From IMG/VR virus record IMGVR_UViG_3300015360_000043, positions 1 through 64,000 of that record: a stretch of 64,000 nucleotides of DNA; one strand, written 5' to 3'. Position numbers and translations under genes: made by a program. The DNA comes from a virus. The notes under the pieces were generated by a model, which saw nothing but the letters and a program-made list of their open reading frames with translations, was not told the DNA's origin and did not search any database. Below are positions 58,123 to 64,000 of the stretch, piece by piece (the first letter of the stretch is position 1; each line of letters opens with the position of its first letter).

Positions 58123-58596
58123 TCATCTCTTGCTGGGGCTGGGGTAGAAGGAGTCGGTGTAGACGTATTTCCGGGTCGTGTTGTTGTAAATCGCCGGTCG
58201 AGGCGGGATACTCTCCAGCAGGCTCCGAGCTGACCCATGGCCTTGGGAGTGGCCGGTGATGGTGGCCCCGCCTGGGATGTCGCCGGAGACGGTCACGGTG
58301 ACCGACGTGAGGTCGATACGGAGAGAGAACACGTGCTCCATGACTGCCAGGGCGAGCTGCTCGCAGGAGATAGAGATCTTGGGGATGCCGGCCAGGATTG
58401 GTCGGATCTTGTCAAGCTGCCCGTTGTCTATCACGAAACCATTCGCATCAAGGGGCCCTTTGGCGGTGATGCTAATGGTTACTTCGTCGGAATCCCGTGT
58501 CCCACAATGGTAGATGTATTTCTCGGACTCGTCGTACTTCAACGGCACGACGAGGGTCCGGGAAAAGGACGTTTCAAACTTCAGGTACGCTTCCAT
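58123..58596 (-). CDS. 6-pyruvoyl-tetrahydropterin synthase (QueD)-like T-fold protein lacking zinc ligands, 157 aa
   Basis: The pattern FETSFSRTL-VP, then VTISITAKGPLDANGFVIDN and GQLDKI, and ISCEQLALAVMEHVFSLRID matches the T-fold of QueD/PTPS proteins (ViDf--lk; pT-E-lA--i). The HGH that binds zinc is replaced (RDSDEVT), as is the first His, so the classic reaction is unlikely. Phage QueD relatives take part in 7-deazaguanine DNA modification, but no QueC, QueE or FolE is seen in the window. The C-terminal 35 residues are a disordered-looking extension. Confidence 0.55.
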   Translation of the reverse strand: MEAYLKFETSFSRTLVVPLKYDESEKYIYHCGTRDSDEVTISITAKGPLDANGFVIDNGQLDKIRPILAGIPKISISCEQLALAVMEHVFSLRIDLTSVTVTVSGDIPGGATITGHSQGHGSARSLLESIPPRPAIYNNTTRKYVYTDSFYPSPSKR

Positions 58597-58623
58597 AATG
58601 GTTTCCTTGAGGGGTTGAGGGGC

Positions 58624-58830
58624 CTAGGCGGCCTCTAGTTGAGGTCTATCCTTGTCGGTGTTGGATGCGCCGTTCTCATACGGCAGGGAGTCGTCAGGAA
58701 CCCACACCCAAGCGGCCACGTAGGCCCCTCGAGAGGGGCCCCGCGACACCCGAGCGAGAGGGTCGATTTCCAGCTTGCCTTCGGACGCGAAGAGCGCCCG
58801 GGCTCGTTTTCTGTAGGCAGGATCGTTCAT
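58624..58830 (-). CDS. Hypothetical protein, 68 aa
   Basis: Not recognised. Basic N-terminus (RKRARALFASEGKLEIDPLA) and a strand segment (GAYVAAWVWVPDD). ATGA overlap with the upstream gene. Confidence 0.6.
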   Translation of the reverse strand: MNDPAYRKRARALFASEGKLEIDPLARVSRGPSRGAYVAAWVWVPDDSLPYENGASNTDKDRPQLEAA

Positions 58831-59189
58831 TGTGGGTAGATGAACGCCTGATTGATGCCGATGTTCTCGAAGTAGACGACCTCGACGAGGACGTTTTCTT
58901 GGTTGAACTTGTTGTTGAGGAATTTGGCGACTTTCTCTGGCACGTCGGGGTCTTGATCCACGGTGAAGACCGTGAAGATGTTCACCCGCTCTTGGACGAT
59001 CAGCTTACTTTTCGGATTTTGCCAGGATCCGGTGCCGCGACTCACCGTTACCCCGCCGAACTCAAACGTCAAGTCCGTCAACGCCTCCTCGGTCATGACC
59101 TTGGCGTCGTAGTCGTCAATGCGACTCAACTCCCGGTCATACCCAATTCCGACGGTGACCGTGACTTTCATTCCTAATCGTTGGCCCAT
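58827..59189 (-). CDS. Hypothetical protein, 120 aa
   Basis: Strand-rich with MKVTVTVGIGYDRELSRI and NVLVEVVYFENIGINQAF; probably a small beta-sheet domain. The start at 59189 overlaps the preceding stop (TAATGG); ATG 59171 (MKVTV) is the alternative. Not recognised. Confidence 0.65.
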   Translation of the reverse strand: MGQRLGMKVTVTVGIGYDRELSRIDDYDAKVMTEEALTDLTFEFGGVTVSRGTGSWQNPKSKLIVQERVNIFTVFTVDQDPDVPEKVAKFLNNKFNQENVLVEVVYFENIGINQAFIYPQ

Positions 59190-59431
59190 TAGGCGGCCTC
59201 CTCTTGGGCGAGCGCGTCTTGCAAGATGCCCGCGGTGGCGTCGCTCTTCGGGACCCGGGGGAAGTCGGCGACAAGGGCTTCCACGGTGTACTCACCGCGG
59301 AGCAACCGCAGCTTCTGCTCCTTGGTCGCCGTCGTGTGGAAGTTCCGGGGGCTGTCATAGCCGAGCCCGGCTTCCTGTTCTTTCCCGGTCAAAATGCTCT
59401 CGGGCTCTAGTAATGCAGTAGAGTTTCTCAT
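59189..59431 (-). CDS. Hypothetical protein, 80 aa
   Basis: Starts with RNSTALLEPE; helical segment KEQKLRLLRGEYTVEALVAD. GGAG lies upstream behind a stem (GTAG...CTAC around 59449-59470). Its first codons (ATGAGAAAC) repeat those of the 20-residue gene just upstream. Not recognised. Confidence 0.6.
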   Translation of the reverse strand: MRNSTALLEPESILTGKEQEAGLGYDSPRNFHTTATKEQKLRLLRGEYTVEALVADFPRVPKSDATAGILQDALAQEEAA

Positions 59432-59519
59432 GGTGTCAATATCTCCTAGTAGGCAGCTTGCCTGCTACCTCCCCTAGGACTTGGGAGTCCTAAGAGAGTA
59501 AGCACGAAAGCGCCGGCGC

Positions 59520-59582
59520 TTATTCGTTGGGGGTTTCGTCGTCGTAGTCCGGCGGCGAATGACAATAGCTGTCGTTTCTCAT
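59520..59582 (-). CDS. Microprotein, 20 aa
   Basis: A perfect AGGAGG lies ten bases before ATG 59582, giving a 20-residue acidic peptide (MRNDSYCHSPPDYDDETPNE). A 12-bp palindrome AGCGCCGGCGCT follows at its stop. The ribosome site is one of the strongest in the window, so translation is likely; it may be a leader peptide or a true micropeptide. Confidence 0.5.
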   Translation of the reverse strand: MRNDSYCHSPPDYDDETPNE

Positions 59583-59626
59583 GAATTTTAACCTCCTCTT
59601 AAAATTGTACTGCTCGGCCAATGTGG

Positions 59627-60247
59627 TCAGATGGAATGCTTGCGCTTCCAGGTGACCCATGTGATAGCTTGCAATTGATGCGGCTTGAGGCCGACGGTGG
59701 CGGCAGCGGCCACGTAGGCGGCGACCATTTCACTGTATCGTTGCTCTGTCAATCTAACCATACCATGTGTCGTGAAGCGCCACAAGTGCGCTACAGAGTA
59801 CGCATGGGCGTCAATCGTGACAATACCAGCCGTCCTAGGATGCTGGATGTTGTGGGCGAAGGCGCTGACCTTCGGCCCTTTCAGGATCTGTTTAAACGGT
59901 TCGCTTTTGCGGTCGGCGGCGATGATCGCTTTGGCCTTTTTCAGGTTAGCCTTGTAGCAGCGGTACGGACCCCGCTTGCCCAGGACGGCCATTTCTGCGT
60001 CCCGCATGTTATCCTCCCACCTGGAATTAGGTGACAGGGCCGCGATGACGTGGCAGACCGCCGGGACGCTAACCCGGCCTATCAGGGCCAACCTATGCGC
60101 CATCCGGTTCGCGTTCCAATACCAGCAGGTGCCGAATTTTACCTCTAGCGCGTGAGCCTGCCGGTAAACCGTCAAGATATTTTCAGCCGCTTCTTCCGTG
60201 CAGCACCAAGGAGGTGCGCCCGGCTCGAACAGACGCTGGGGAGTCAT
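59627..60247 (-). CDS. DUF7178-type phage protein, 206 aa
   Basis: The segments VCHVIAALSPNSRWEDNMRD, YKANLKKAKAII and FKQILKGPKVSAFAHNIQHP with VTIDAHAYSVA match a phage family (DUF7178 as I recall) with conserved ALSPN-W--N, LKGPKV--F--NI and iD-HA motifs, reminiscent of helix-hairpin-helix glycosylases. Function unknown. ATGA overlap with the upstream gene; contains GTTTAAAC (59890-59897). Confidence 0.65.
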   Translation of the reverse strand: MTPQRLFEPGAPPWCCTEEAAENILTVYRQAHALEVKFGTCWYWNANRMAHRLALIGRVSVPAVCHVIAALSPNSRWEDNMRDAEMAVLGKRGPYRCYKANLKKAKAIIAADRKSEPFKQILKGPKVSAFAHNIQHPRTAGIVTIDAHAYSVAHLWRFTTHGMVRLTEQRYSEMVAAYVAAAATVGLKPHQLQAITWVTWKRKHSI

Positions 60248-60501
60248 TTTGCAAAGTTGAGAACCCGGGTAATCTTTTCTTGCAGCTCGCGCAATTCCTC
60301 TATGCTAAAAGCAATTTGAATAGGGTCGCTTTTGCCGATGCGCTTCGAGTTCACGAAGAATAGGATATCAAAGCCCTTGGGGATCTCTTCGGTCTGGCCG
60401 ACGAAAGGTACTACTATCGCCAGCTTATGGGCTTGAAAATATCCGTTTTTACCCTTAGATTGGAATTGCTTTTTAGAGCTCAAGTCTATCTCATATACCA
60501 T
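60244..60501 (-). CDS. Hypothetical protein, 85 aa
   Basis: GAGGTGACTT precedes the ATG, behind a leader hairpin (60516-60537). Lys-rich strand N-terminus, then a C-terminal helix (FSIEELRELQEKITRVLNF). Possibly a small ssDNA- or protein-binding factor; not recognised. Confidence 0.65.
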   Translation of the reverse strand: MVYEIDLSSKKQFQSKGKNGYFQAHKLAIVVPFVGQTEEIPKGFDILFFVNSKRIGKSDPIQIAFSIEELRELQEKITRVLNFAK

Positions 60502-60515
60502 AAGTCACCTCAGCT

Positions 60516-60537
60516 AGGCCCCCAACTAAAGGGGCCT
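60516..60537 (-). promoter_or_regulatory. Leader hairpin of the 60501 gene
   Basis: Perfect 7-bp stem AGGCCCC (60516-60522) and GGGGCCT (60531-60537). The ribosome site follows at once on the - strand. Confidence 0.6.
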
Positions 60538-60557
60538 AATCAGGAGACTAAAATATG

Positions 60558-61112
60558 CTAGTCCAGAGCGATACCGAGTAGGAGATCGGCCCAGCTAGTC
60601 AGCGGGATCACCCGCATGGTCTGTACGGGCATAAAATGCCCTCGCACCTGCAAGTATGCCACTGTGGCTACTACCTCCGTCAGGTAGACGGCGATATGGC
60701 TCAACGGCACCCGGCCAGACTGGTAGTCCTTTAGGGCTACAGCCAATTCCTCCTTGGGACTAAATCCCTCGCCGTGGGCCAGATGCCCCAGGTCGTGGAA
60801 CACCCGGCCCACTTGGTTCAACGATAAGGGATCGTCGGGACCGAAGAAGTGGTGCCCGCTTGCGTTGGCCAGATAATGAAAGGCAGACAGGCTTGAGTCG
60901 TCTGGGTTTACCGGATAGACCCCTGCTGTGAACTGCTCTCGCATTTCATCCAAGGAGAGCTCCGCCGGCTCCCTGACAAACCGTCCTGGTGGCCGACCTT
61001 CCAGAGCGCCAACCAAGGCACTATCCAACCAGTTGCCGTACTGTAGGTACGCTGGCGGATTAAGTATCCCTTCATCTTCATACAGGTCGTAAACCTGCTG
61101 CCATAGAGTCAT
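60558..61112 (-). CDS. Hypothetical protein, 184 aa
   Basis: Start at 61112 (ATGACTCTATGG) after GAGGTGATTATC; the open frame continues upstream through the leader. Contains VGRVFHDLGHLAHGEGFSPK with several His (HDLGHLAHGE) that could bind a metal, and acidic/aromatic segments. Helical C-terminus. Not recognised. Confidence 0.65.
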   Translation of the reverse strand: MTLWQQVYDLYEDEGILNPPAYLQYGNWLDSALVGALEGRPPGRFVREPAELSLDEMREQFTAGVYPVNPDDSSLSAFHYLANASGHHFFGPDDPLSLNQVGRVFHDLGHLAHGEGFSPKEELAVALKDYQSGRVPLSHIAVYLTEVVATVAYLQVRGHFMPVQTMRVIPLTSWADLLLGIALD

Positions 61113-61127
61113 GATAATCACCTCATC

Positions 61128-61155
61128 GGTAACCCCGGTGCTATTAAGGGTTACC
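61128..61155 (-). promoter_or_regulatory. Leader hairpin of the 61112 gene
   Basis: Perfect 8-bp stem GGTAACCC (61128-61135) and GGGTTACC (61148-61155), directly before GAGGTGATT and the ATG. Confidence 0.6.
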
Positions 61156-61164
61156 ATCAGGAGA

Positions 61165-61695
61165 CTATTCGGTATAGAACGGCACGGCGGGGAGCTCATG
61201 CTCCAAGTACCACTCGAAGTACTTAATCGCGAGCCCTTTCCGTCGAGCCCTCGCTTCTAAATTACGCTCAGGATCCGTGGTTGAAAAAAGCAGTCCGGCC
61301 TGTTCATAATCTTTGGAGATCCTCCGGTTCAGCCACCGATGGGAGAAGAATATCTCCGCACTATGGCCCCACGTAAGATGCGGGATGTCCAGTAGCTTGC
61401 AGGCCTCCTGCTCCACTCCCTGGTTGTCCTGCTCCCCGTTGAGAGGATGTCCCAACTCCAGAACCGCATGGCCGCCGAAGCAGCACACGGTACCGCATGA
61501 GGTATCCGTATAAAGGCTTGACGGGATTTCGCGAGTGTAGCAGACGAAAGCAGATTCCATCTCTGACTTCGGACCGAGTATGCGAATCCAACTACCCATG
61601 TCAAACTTATCAGGCGGACAGGCCTTGATCCTGTCGATTACTCGACGCCATTTTCTATTGCGGTCCTTATGCCGCGTCGTCACTACAGGTCCCAT
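61165..61695 (-). CDS. Hypothetical protein, 176 aa (paralogue of the 61757 gene)
   Basis: Shares with the next gene VIDRI(K/R)ACPP(D/E)KF(D/N)M, YTR(E/D)IP, CG-VCCFGGHA, EACSLLDI/EACKLLDI, FFSHRW and the ending YFEWY. The start at 61695 follows GGAGGTATTTGAC; the leader (ATGGAGGTATTTGACATG) is identical in both copies. Two adjacent Cys in VCCFGG and conserved His could bind metal. Family not recognised. Confidence 0.7.
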   Translation of the reverse strand: MGPVVTTRHKDRNRKWRRVIDRIKACPPDKFDMGSWIRILGPKSEMESAFVCYTREIPSSLYTDTSCGTVCCFGGHAVLELGHPLNGEQDNQGVEQEACKLLDIPHLTWGHSAEIFFSHRWLNRRISKDYEQAGLLFSTTDPERNLEARARRKGLAIKYFEWYLEHELPAVPFYTE

Positions 61696-61712
61696 GTCAA
61701 ATACCTCCATCA

Positions 61713-61738
61713 GGGCCCTCTGGTTACCCAAAGGGCTC
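61713..61738 (-). promoter_or_regulatory. Leader hairpin of the 61695 gene
   Basis: GGGCCCT (61713-61719) pairs with AGGGCTC (61732-61738), one G-T pair. The flanking AAGTATCTCAACC (- strand) and the ribosome site are the same as in the leader at 62344-62367, so the whole leader was duplicated with the gene. Confidence 0.65.
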
Positions 61739-61756
61739 GGTTGAGATACTTGAAGC

Positions 61757-62326
61757 CTATGCGTATTCGCCGAAGAACGGCGCATCAGGCAACCAGTACT
61801 GCATATACCACTCGAAGTAGCGAATCGCTATTTCTTTGCGCTTGATTTCCAGCGATTTGTTGAATTTGTTGTCGTACTTCGTCATCAAAGACGAATTTTG
61901 CGAGTACTCTTGGCGCATTCGTTCGTTCCTCCACCGATGGGAGTAGAACACAGTGCCCGCGTAGTCCGACCCTTGCGAGATGTCCAGCAGGCTACAGGCC
62001 TCTTTTTCGATGGACTTGTAATCCTCTAGGTAAGCATCGGCAGCGAACCAGGGGGACAGAGGAGCTACAGGGGATCCCAAGGCCAAGATCGCGTGGCCGC
62101 CAAAACAACACACCCCGCCGCAAGTCGTCCCCTCATAGTACTCCAGGGGAATATCTCGGGTATAGGTGACGGAGAAGTCTTCAACATCTACCACAATGGC
62201 GGGCACCCTAATCCAGGTGCTCATATTGAACTTCTCCGGCGGACACGCCCGGATCCTGTCAATCACGCGCTCCCACTTGTTAAGCCTTGCGACCAAGCGC
62301 ACGGTGTGGGCAATCTCAGTTTTCAT
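61757..62326 (-). CDS. Hypothetical protein, 189 aa (paralogue of the 61165 gene)
   Basis: Start at 62326 (ATGAAAACTGAG) behind GGAGGTATTTGAC. Same conserved blocks as its paralogue (VIDRIRACPPEKFNM, CGGVCCFGGHAILALG, EACSLLDIS, FYSHRWRNERM, YFEWYMQYWLPDAPFF). Its middle holds an insertion of about 15 residues. Unknown family; the preserved CCFGGHA suggests a conserved site. Confidence 0.7.
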   Translation of the reverse strand: MKTEIAHTVRLVARLNKWERVIDRIRACPPEKFNMSTWIRVPAIVVDVEDFSVTYTRDIPLEYYEGTTCGGVCCFGGHAILALGSPVAPLSPWFAADAYLEDYKSIEKEACSLLDISQGSDYAGTVFYSHRWRNERMRQEYSQNSSLMTKYDNKFNKSLEIKRKEIAIRYFEWYMQYWLPDAPFFGEYA

Positions 62327-62343
62327 GTCAAATACCTCCATCA

Positions 62344-62367
62344 GAGCCCTCTATGAATAAAGGGCTC
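62344..62367 (-). promoter_or_regulatory. Leader hairpin of the 62326 gene
   Basis: Perfect stem GAGCCCT (62344-62350) and AGGGCTC (62361-62367), followed on the - strand by GATGGAGGTATTTGACATG. Copy of the leader at 61713. Confidence 0.65.
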
Positions 62368-62378
62368 GGTTGAGATAC

Positions 62379-62726
62379 TTAGGGGTATCGGTACCAAAGC
62401 CGGGCCTTTTGGCCGGCGTACTCCACCAGCTTTCCCAGAATCCCTCCTGAGGTCCCGATACCGAACGCATCGGGGGTGAAGACCACGTTCGAGGCGGCTC
62501 CCCAATAGAACCAACTCCCGGACGTATGACCGGGCGAAGGCTCGAATTGGATCCCGTTGTACTGCGCCCGTTTTACCTCACGGATCAGCCCTTCGGGTGA
62601 CTCAATCGCCTTCCTCAAGGTAGGATCCGGCCATGGTTCACCTACGAGGAACAAGCTGAGCTTGACCCCGGGGACCAGAAATCGTTTCAATTCGGCCAAA
62701 TTCTGTGGCCGCTCATTTTCAGGCAT
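62379..62726 (-). CDS. Hypothetical protein, 115 aa
   Basis: GGAGGTTATTCC precedes the ATG. Alpha/beta with LAELKRFLVPGVKLSLFLVG and an aromatic/Gly-rich C-terminal half (GHTSGSWFYWGAASNVVFTP). Not recognised. Confidence 0.7.
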   Translation of the reverse strand: MPENERPQNLAELKRFLVPGVKLSLFLVGEPWPDPTLRKAIESPEGLIREVKRAQYNGIQFEPSPGHTSGSWFYWGAASNVVFTPDAFGIGTSGGILGKLVEYAGQKARLWYRYP

Positions 62727-62742
62727 GGAATAACCTCCAGCT

Positions 62743-62764
62743 CGATCCCTTGTTAGAAGGATCG
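62743..62764 (-). promoter_or_regulatory. Leader hairpin of the 62726 gene
   Basis: CGATCC (62743-62748) pairs with GGATCG (62759-62764), extended by CTT/AA with a bulge; GGAGGTTATT follows on the - strand. Confidence 0.6.
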
Positions 62765-62772
62765 AAAGTAGG

Positions 62773-63237
62773 TTACTGCACGGGCTCGAAGTCGTAGTTC
62801 GAGATAATGGCCCAATCCGGCGGCGCGGGCAAGATATCCGGGTATTGAAGCATCAGACGTCTCAACTCCCTGATATACTCCGCCCACGCCTTGTACTTCG
62901 TCACGTGGTCGTTTATCGCCCCCGCCGCGTTATCATGAGCGGTGATCAACCTATGAATCAGGTCCGCATCATCCGCGCTATGCGAGTCTTCTAGCGTCTG
63001 CTCTGAGATCACTTTCAAGATCTCTTTCCAGTGAGACCCGGCTCCTGAATCCCAGGCCGGGTCATACAGCTCCTCGGAGATAGCGTAACCGAAGTTACAC
63101 TTTCTCCCATCGGAGGTATGATAGATGCACCGGAAATCGGACCCTGTTCCCCGAAAGGATAGCGTCCGGGCTCTCAGATTCGAGGTCGCGCCTTGCCATA
63201 CGGCTTCGCGAACCTCTGCGAGCGAGTTATGTTGCAT
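62773..63237 (-). CDS. Hypothetical protein, 154 aa
   Basis: Start at 63237 because GGAGGTTATT lies directly before it; an in-frame ATG at 63249 is part of that ribosome site. Contains CIYHTSDGRKCNFGYAISEE (C-x9-C-type spacing) and a long helical second half. Not recognised. Confidence 0.7.
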   Translation of the reverse strand: MQHNSLAEVREAVWQGATSNLRARTLSFRGTGSDFRCIYHTSDGRKCNFGYAISEELYDPAWDSGAGSHWKEILKVISEQTLEDSHSADDADLIHRLITAHDNAAGAINDHVTKYKAWAEYIRELRRLMLQYPDILPAPPDWAIISNYDFEPVQ

Positions 63238-63249
63238 AATAACCTCCAT

Positions 63250-63277
63250 CCTTGACCCTTCGTTACTAAGGTCAAGG
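63250..63277 (-). promoter_or_regulatory. Leader hairpin of the 63237 gene
   Basis: Perfect 8-bp stem CCTTGACC (63250-63257) and GGTCAAGG (63270-63277), with the loop TTAGTAACGAAG-type; TTAGTAAC recalls the iteron core ACTTAGTAAC at the left end. The ribosome site follows directly. Confidence 0.6.
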
Positions 63278-63284
63278 ACGCAAG

Positions 63285-63512
63285 TTACTCCGTGGTGGTT
63301 TGGGGCAACTGCACCATGATCGAGCGGCGCAACTTCGAGTAGTAAATCTTTACCTCGCCTACGTCTGCATTGAGCAGGTTCGCCCGGTTGACCGGCTTAC
63401 CGTCCCATTTTGACGAGGTATCGGCGACTCGGAATTCTTTGTTCGCCTCAAAGTCGGCCAATAGCGCCGATTTCTTCTTATAATCCTTTCCAATGGCCGG
63501 AATGATTGTCAT
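63285..63512 (-). CDS. Hypothetical protein, 75 aa
   Basis: GGAGACATTGATAAC precedes the ATG. Lys-rich N-terminus and strand-rich C-terminus (VGEVKIYYSKLRRSIMVQL). The 107 bp upstream hold two GCCCCCGAAGGGGGC-type hairpins in 23-bp tandem repeats. Not recognised. Confidence 0.65.
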   Translation of the reverse strand: MTIIPAIGKDYKKKSALLADFEANKEFRVADTSSKWDGKPVNRANLLNADVGEVKIYYSKLRRSIMVQLPQTTTE

Positions 63513-63546
63513 GTTATCAATGTCTCCAATCGAAGCCCCTCGTATA

Positions 63547-63590
63547 GCCCCCGAAGGGGGCCCTATGTAGCCCCGAAGGGGGCCCTATGA
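63547..63590. repeat. Tandem 22-23-bp repeats with GCCCC(C)GAAGGGGGCCCTATG
   Basis: Two tandem copies: GCCCCCGAAGGGGGCCCTAT at 63547-63566 and GCCCCGAAGGGGGCCCTAT at 63570-63588. Each forms a hairpin closed by a GAA loop. The same hairpin occurs at 1486, 1578, 1603, 48808 and 49380. Confidence 0.75.
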
Positions 63591-63619
63591 AGGACTTCTC
63601 AGGAATCACTGGCGAATAA

Positions 63620-63694
63620 TGGTAGCCTTGACGGGAGTCGAACCCGCGCCCCCACCTCGAAAGGGTGGTGTCCTAACCGTTAGACCACAAGGCT
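63620..63694 (-). tRNA. tRNA-Glu (anticodon UUC) with encoded CCA
   Basis: Acceptor AGCCTTG/CAAGGCT (7 bp, 63688-63694 and 63624-63630), D-arm with GTCTAACGGTTAGGAC, anticodon stem CCACC/GGTGG around loop CTTTCGA (anticodon TTC), T-arm CGGG-TTCGACT-CCCG, discriminator A (63623) and encoded CCA (63620-63622). All arms are regular, so it is probably functional. It would support translation of GAA/GAG codons or replace a cleaved host tRNA. Confidence 0.9.
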
Positions 63695-63705
63695 GTGGGG
63701 AGAAT

Positions 63706-63966
63706 TTAGATGAACCCGAAGGGCGAGACCTTCAGGGGTTCCTGTTGGTCGTACTCGGATTCGGCTGCCGCCTCTAGCACGCTTTCATACCAGCGTAATG
63801 GAGTGCCGTCGGGCTCCGTTGGGATGGCTCCGCAATAGGCTCCCGGGCTCCAGGGCGGCCATATGGCAAACGTGCCATCGGCCATGCTTTGTTTCATGAG
63901 TTTTGCTTCCGCTAACCCGTATGCCCGGCCTTCTCTTTCGGCCTGTTCGAACAATGCTACTGTCAT
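63706..63966 (-). CDS. Small protein with WPPWSPGAYCGAIP motif, 86 aa (paralogue of the 51653 gene)
   Basis: GAGGTAACTAT precedes the ATG. It shares with the 51653 gene the W-P-W---GAYCG--P core, the N-terminal EREGRAYGLAEAKLMKQSMA-type helix and a C-terminal acidic helix. Lies just upstream of the tRNA-Glu. Family not recognised; Cys and paired Trp are conserved in both copies. Confidence 0.65.
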   Translation of the reverse strand: MTVALFEQAEREGRAYGLAEAKLMKQSMADGTFAIWPPWSPGAYCGAIPTEPDGTPLRWYESVLEAAAESEYDQQEPLKVSPFGFI

Positions 63967-64000
63967 ATAGTTACCTCAATTACCAGTCCTATTTAAAGAC

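Noticed and set aside
63620-63694. tRNA-Glu as an integration (att) site remnant
   Set aside because: The tRNA is complete, with CCA, and no integrase or second partial copy of the tRNA is seen in the window.

Overview
The window reads as most of a tailed-phage genome with a short tail (podovirus-like), G+C rich by eye (roughly high 50s percent). The coding is split into two convergent blocks. From about 1.7 to 32.6 kb the genes lie on the + strand and encode the virion. From about 32.6 to 64.0 kb they lie on the - strand and encode replication, recombination, nucleic-acid repair and many small accessory proteins. The blocks meet at a hairpin terminator near 32.6 kb that can work in both directions. 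The morphogenesis genes are a large terminase, a portal with a long coiled-coil tail, a scaffold, an N4-gp56-family major capsid protein, two tail-tube adaptor (T7 gp11-like) proteins, a T7 gp12-like nozzle and a run of large Gly/Gln-rich internal (ejection) proteins. I recognise no RNA polymerase, primase, integrase, endolysin or ParA/ParB in the window. Signal-peptide style and G+C suggest a Gram-negative, possibly Acidobacteria-like host, but this is weak.

Left end (1-1665): one isolated gene of unknown function (296 aa) with its own promoter, upstream 12-bp tandem repeats and terminator. It is followed by about 570 bp without a gene that looks like a plasmid-type maintenance region. This holds a 16-bp match to bacterial parS (TGTTCCACGTGGAACC), an array of ACTTAGTAAC iterons on a 23-bp pitch, a G/C hairpin and an A/T-rich stretch. 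This is the most unusual element of the window and suggests that the phage can persist as a plasmid or borrow a host-type ParB.

+ strand block: 1.7-4.9 kb has three consecutive putative zincins (HExxH), two of them tandem duplicates. 5.1-10.1 kb has small repeat and fibre-like virion proteins. 10.1-17.1 kb has a JAMM-type protein, terminase, a small membrane protein, portal, scaffold and capsid. 17.2-32.6 kb has connector, tail and ejection proteins. The last ejection gene appears frameshifted at about 31.16-31.19 kb.

- strand block, read from 64 kb down: a leader region of small genes, most preceded by their own stem-loop and a strong ribosome binding site, with a tRNA-Glu. Then a T6-pyruvoyl-tetrahydropterin-synthase-like protein lacking metal ligands, a SprT-like protease, a T4-type polynucleotide kinase-phosphatase and a degenerate HAD protein. 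From 52.7 kb a strong sigma70-type promoter precedes many small, translationally coupled genes. From 45.5 kb down come a nucleotidyltransferase, a RecB-like nuclease in apparently permuted motif order, a P-loop recombination ATPase, a putative ssDNA-binding protein, a tRNA-like gene with a shortened anticodon loop, a uracil-DNA-glycosylase-like protein, family A DNA polymerase, an Rnl5/DraRnl-type RNA ligase, a metallophosphoesterase, a MazG/DUF1599-like protein and a RepA-like helicase. Kinase-phosphatase, RNA ligase, nucleotidyltransferase and tRNA genes together suggest an RNA (tRNA) repair capacity.

Dispersed signals include at least eleven copies of the 8-bp palindrome GTTTAAAC and repeated GCCCCCGAAGGGGGC mini-hairpins. 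All calls are by eye from the sequence and its translation; no search was run.
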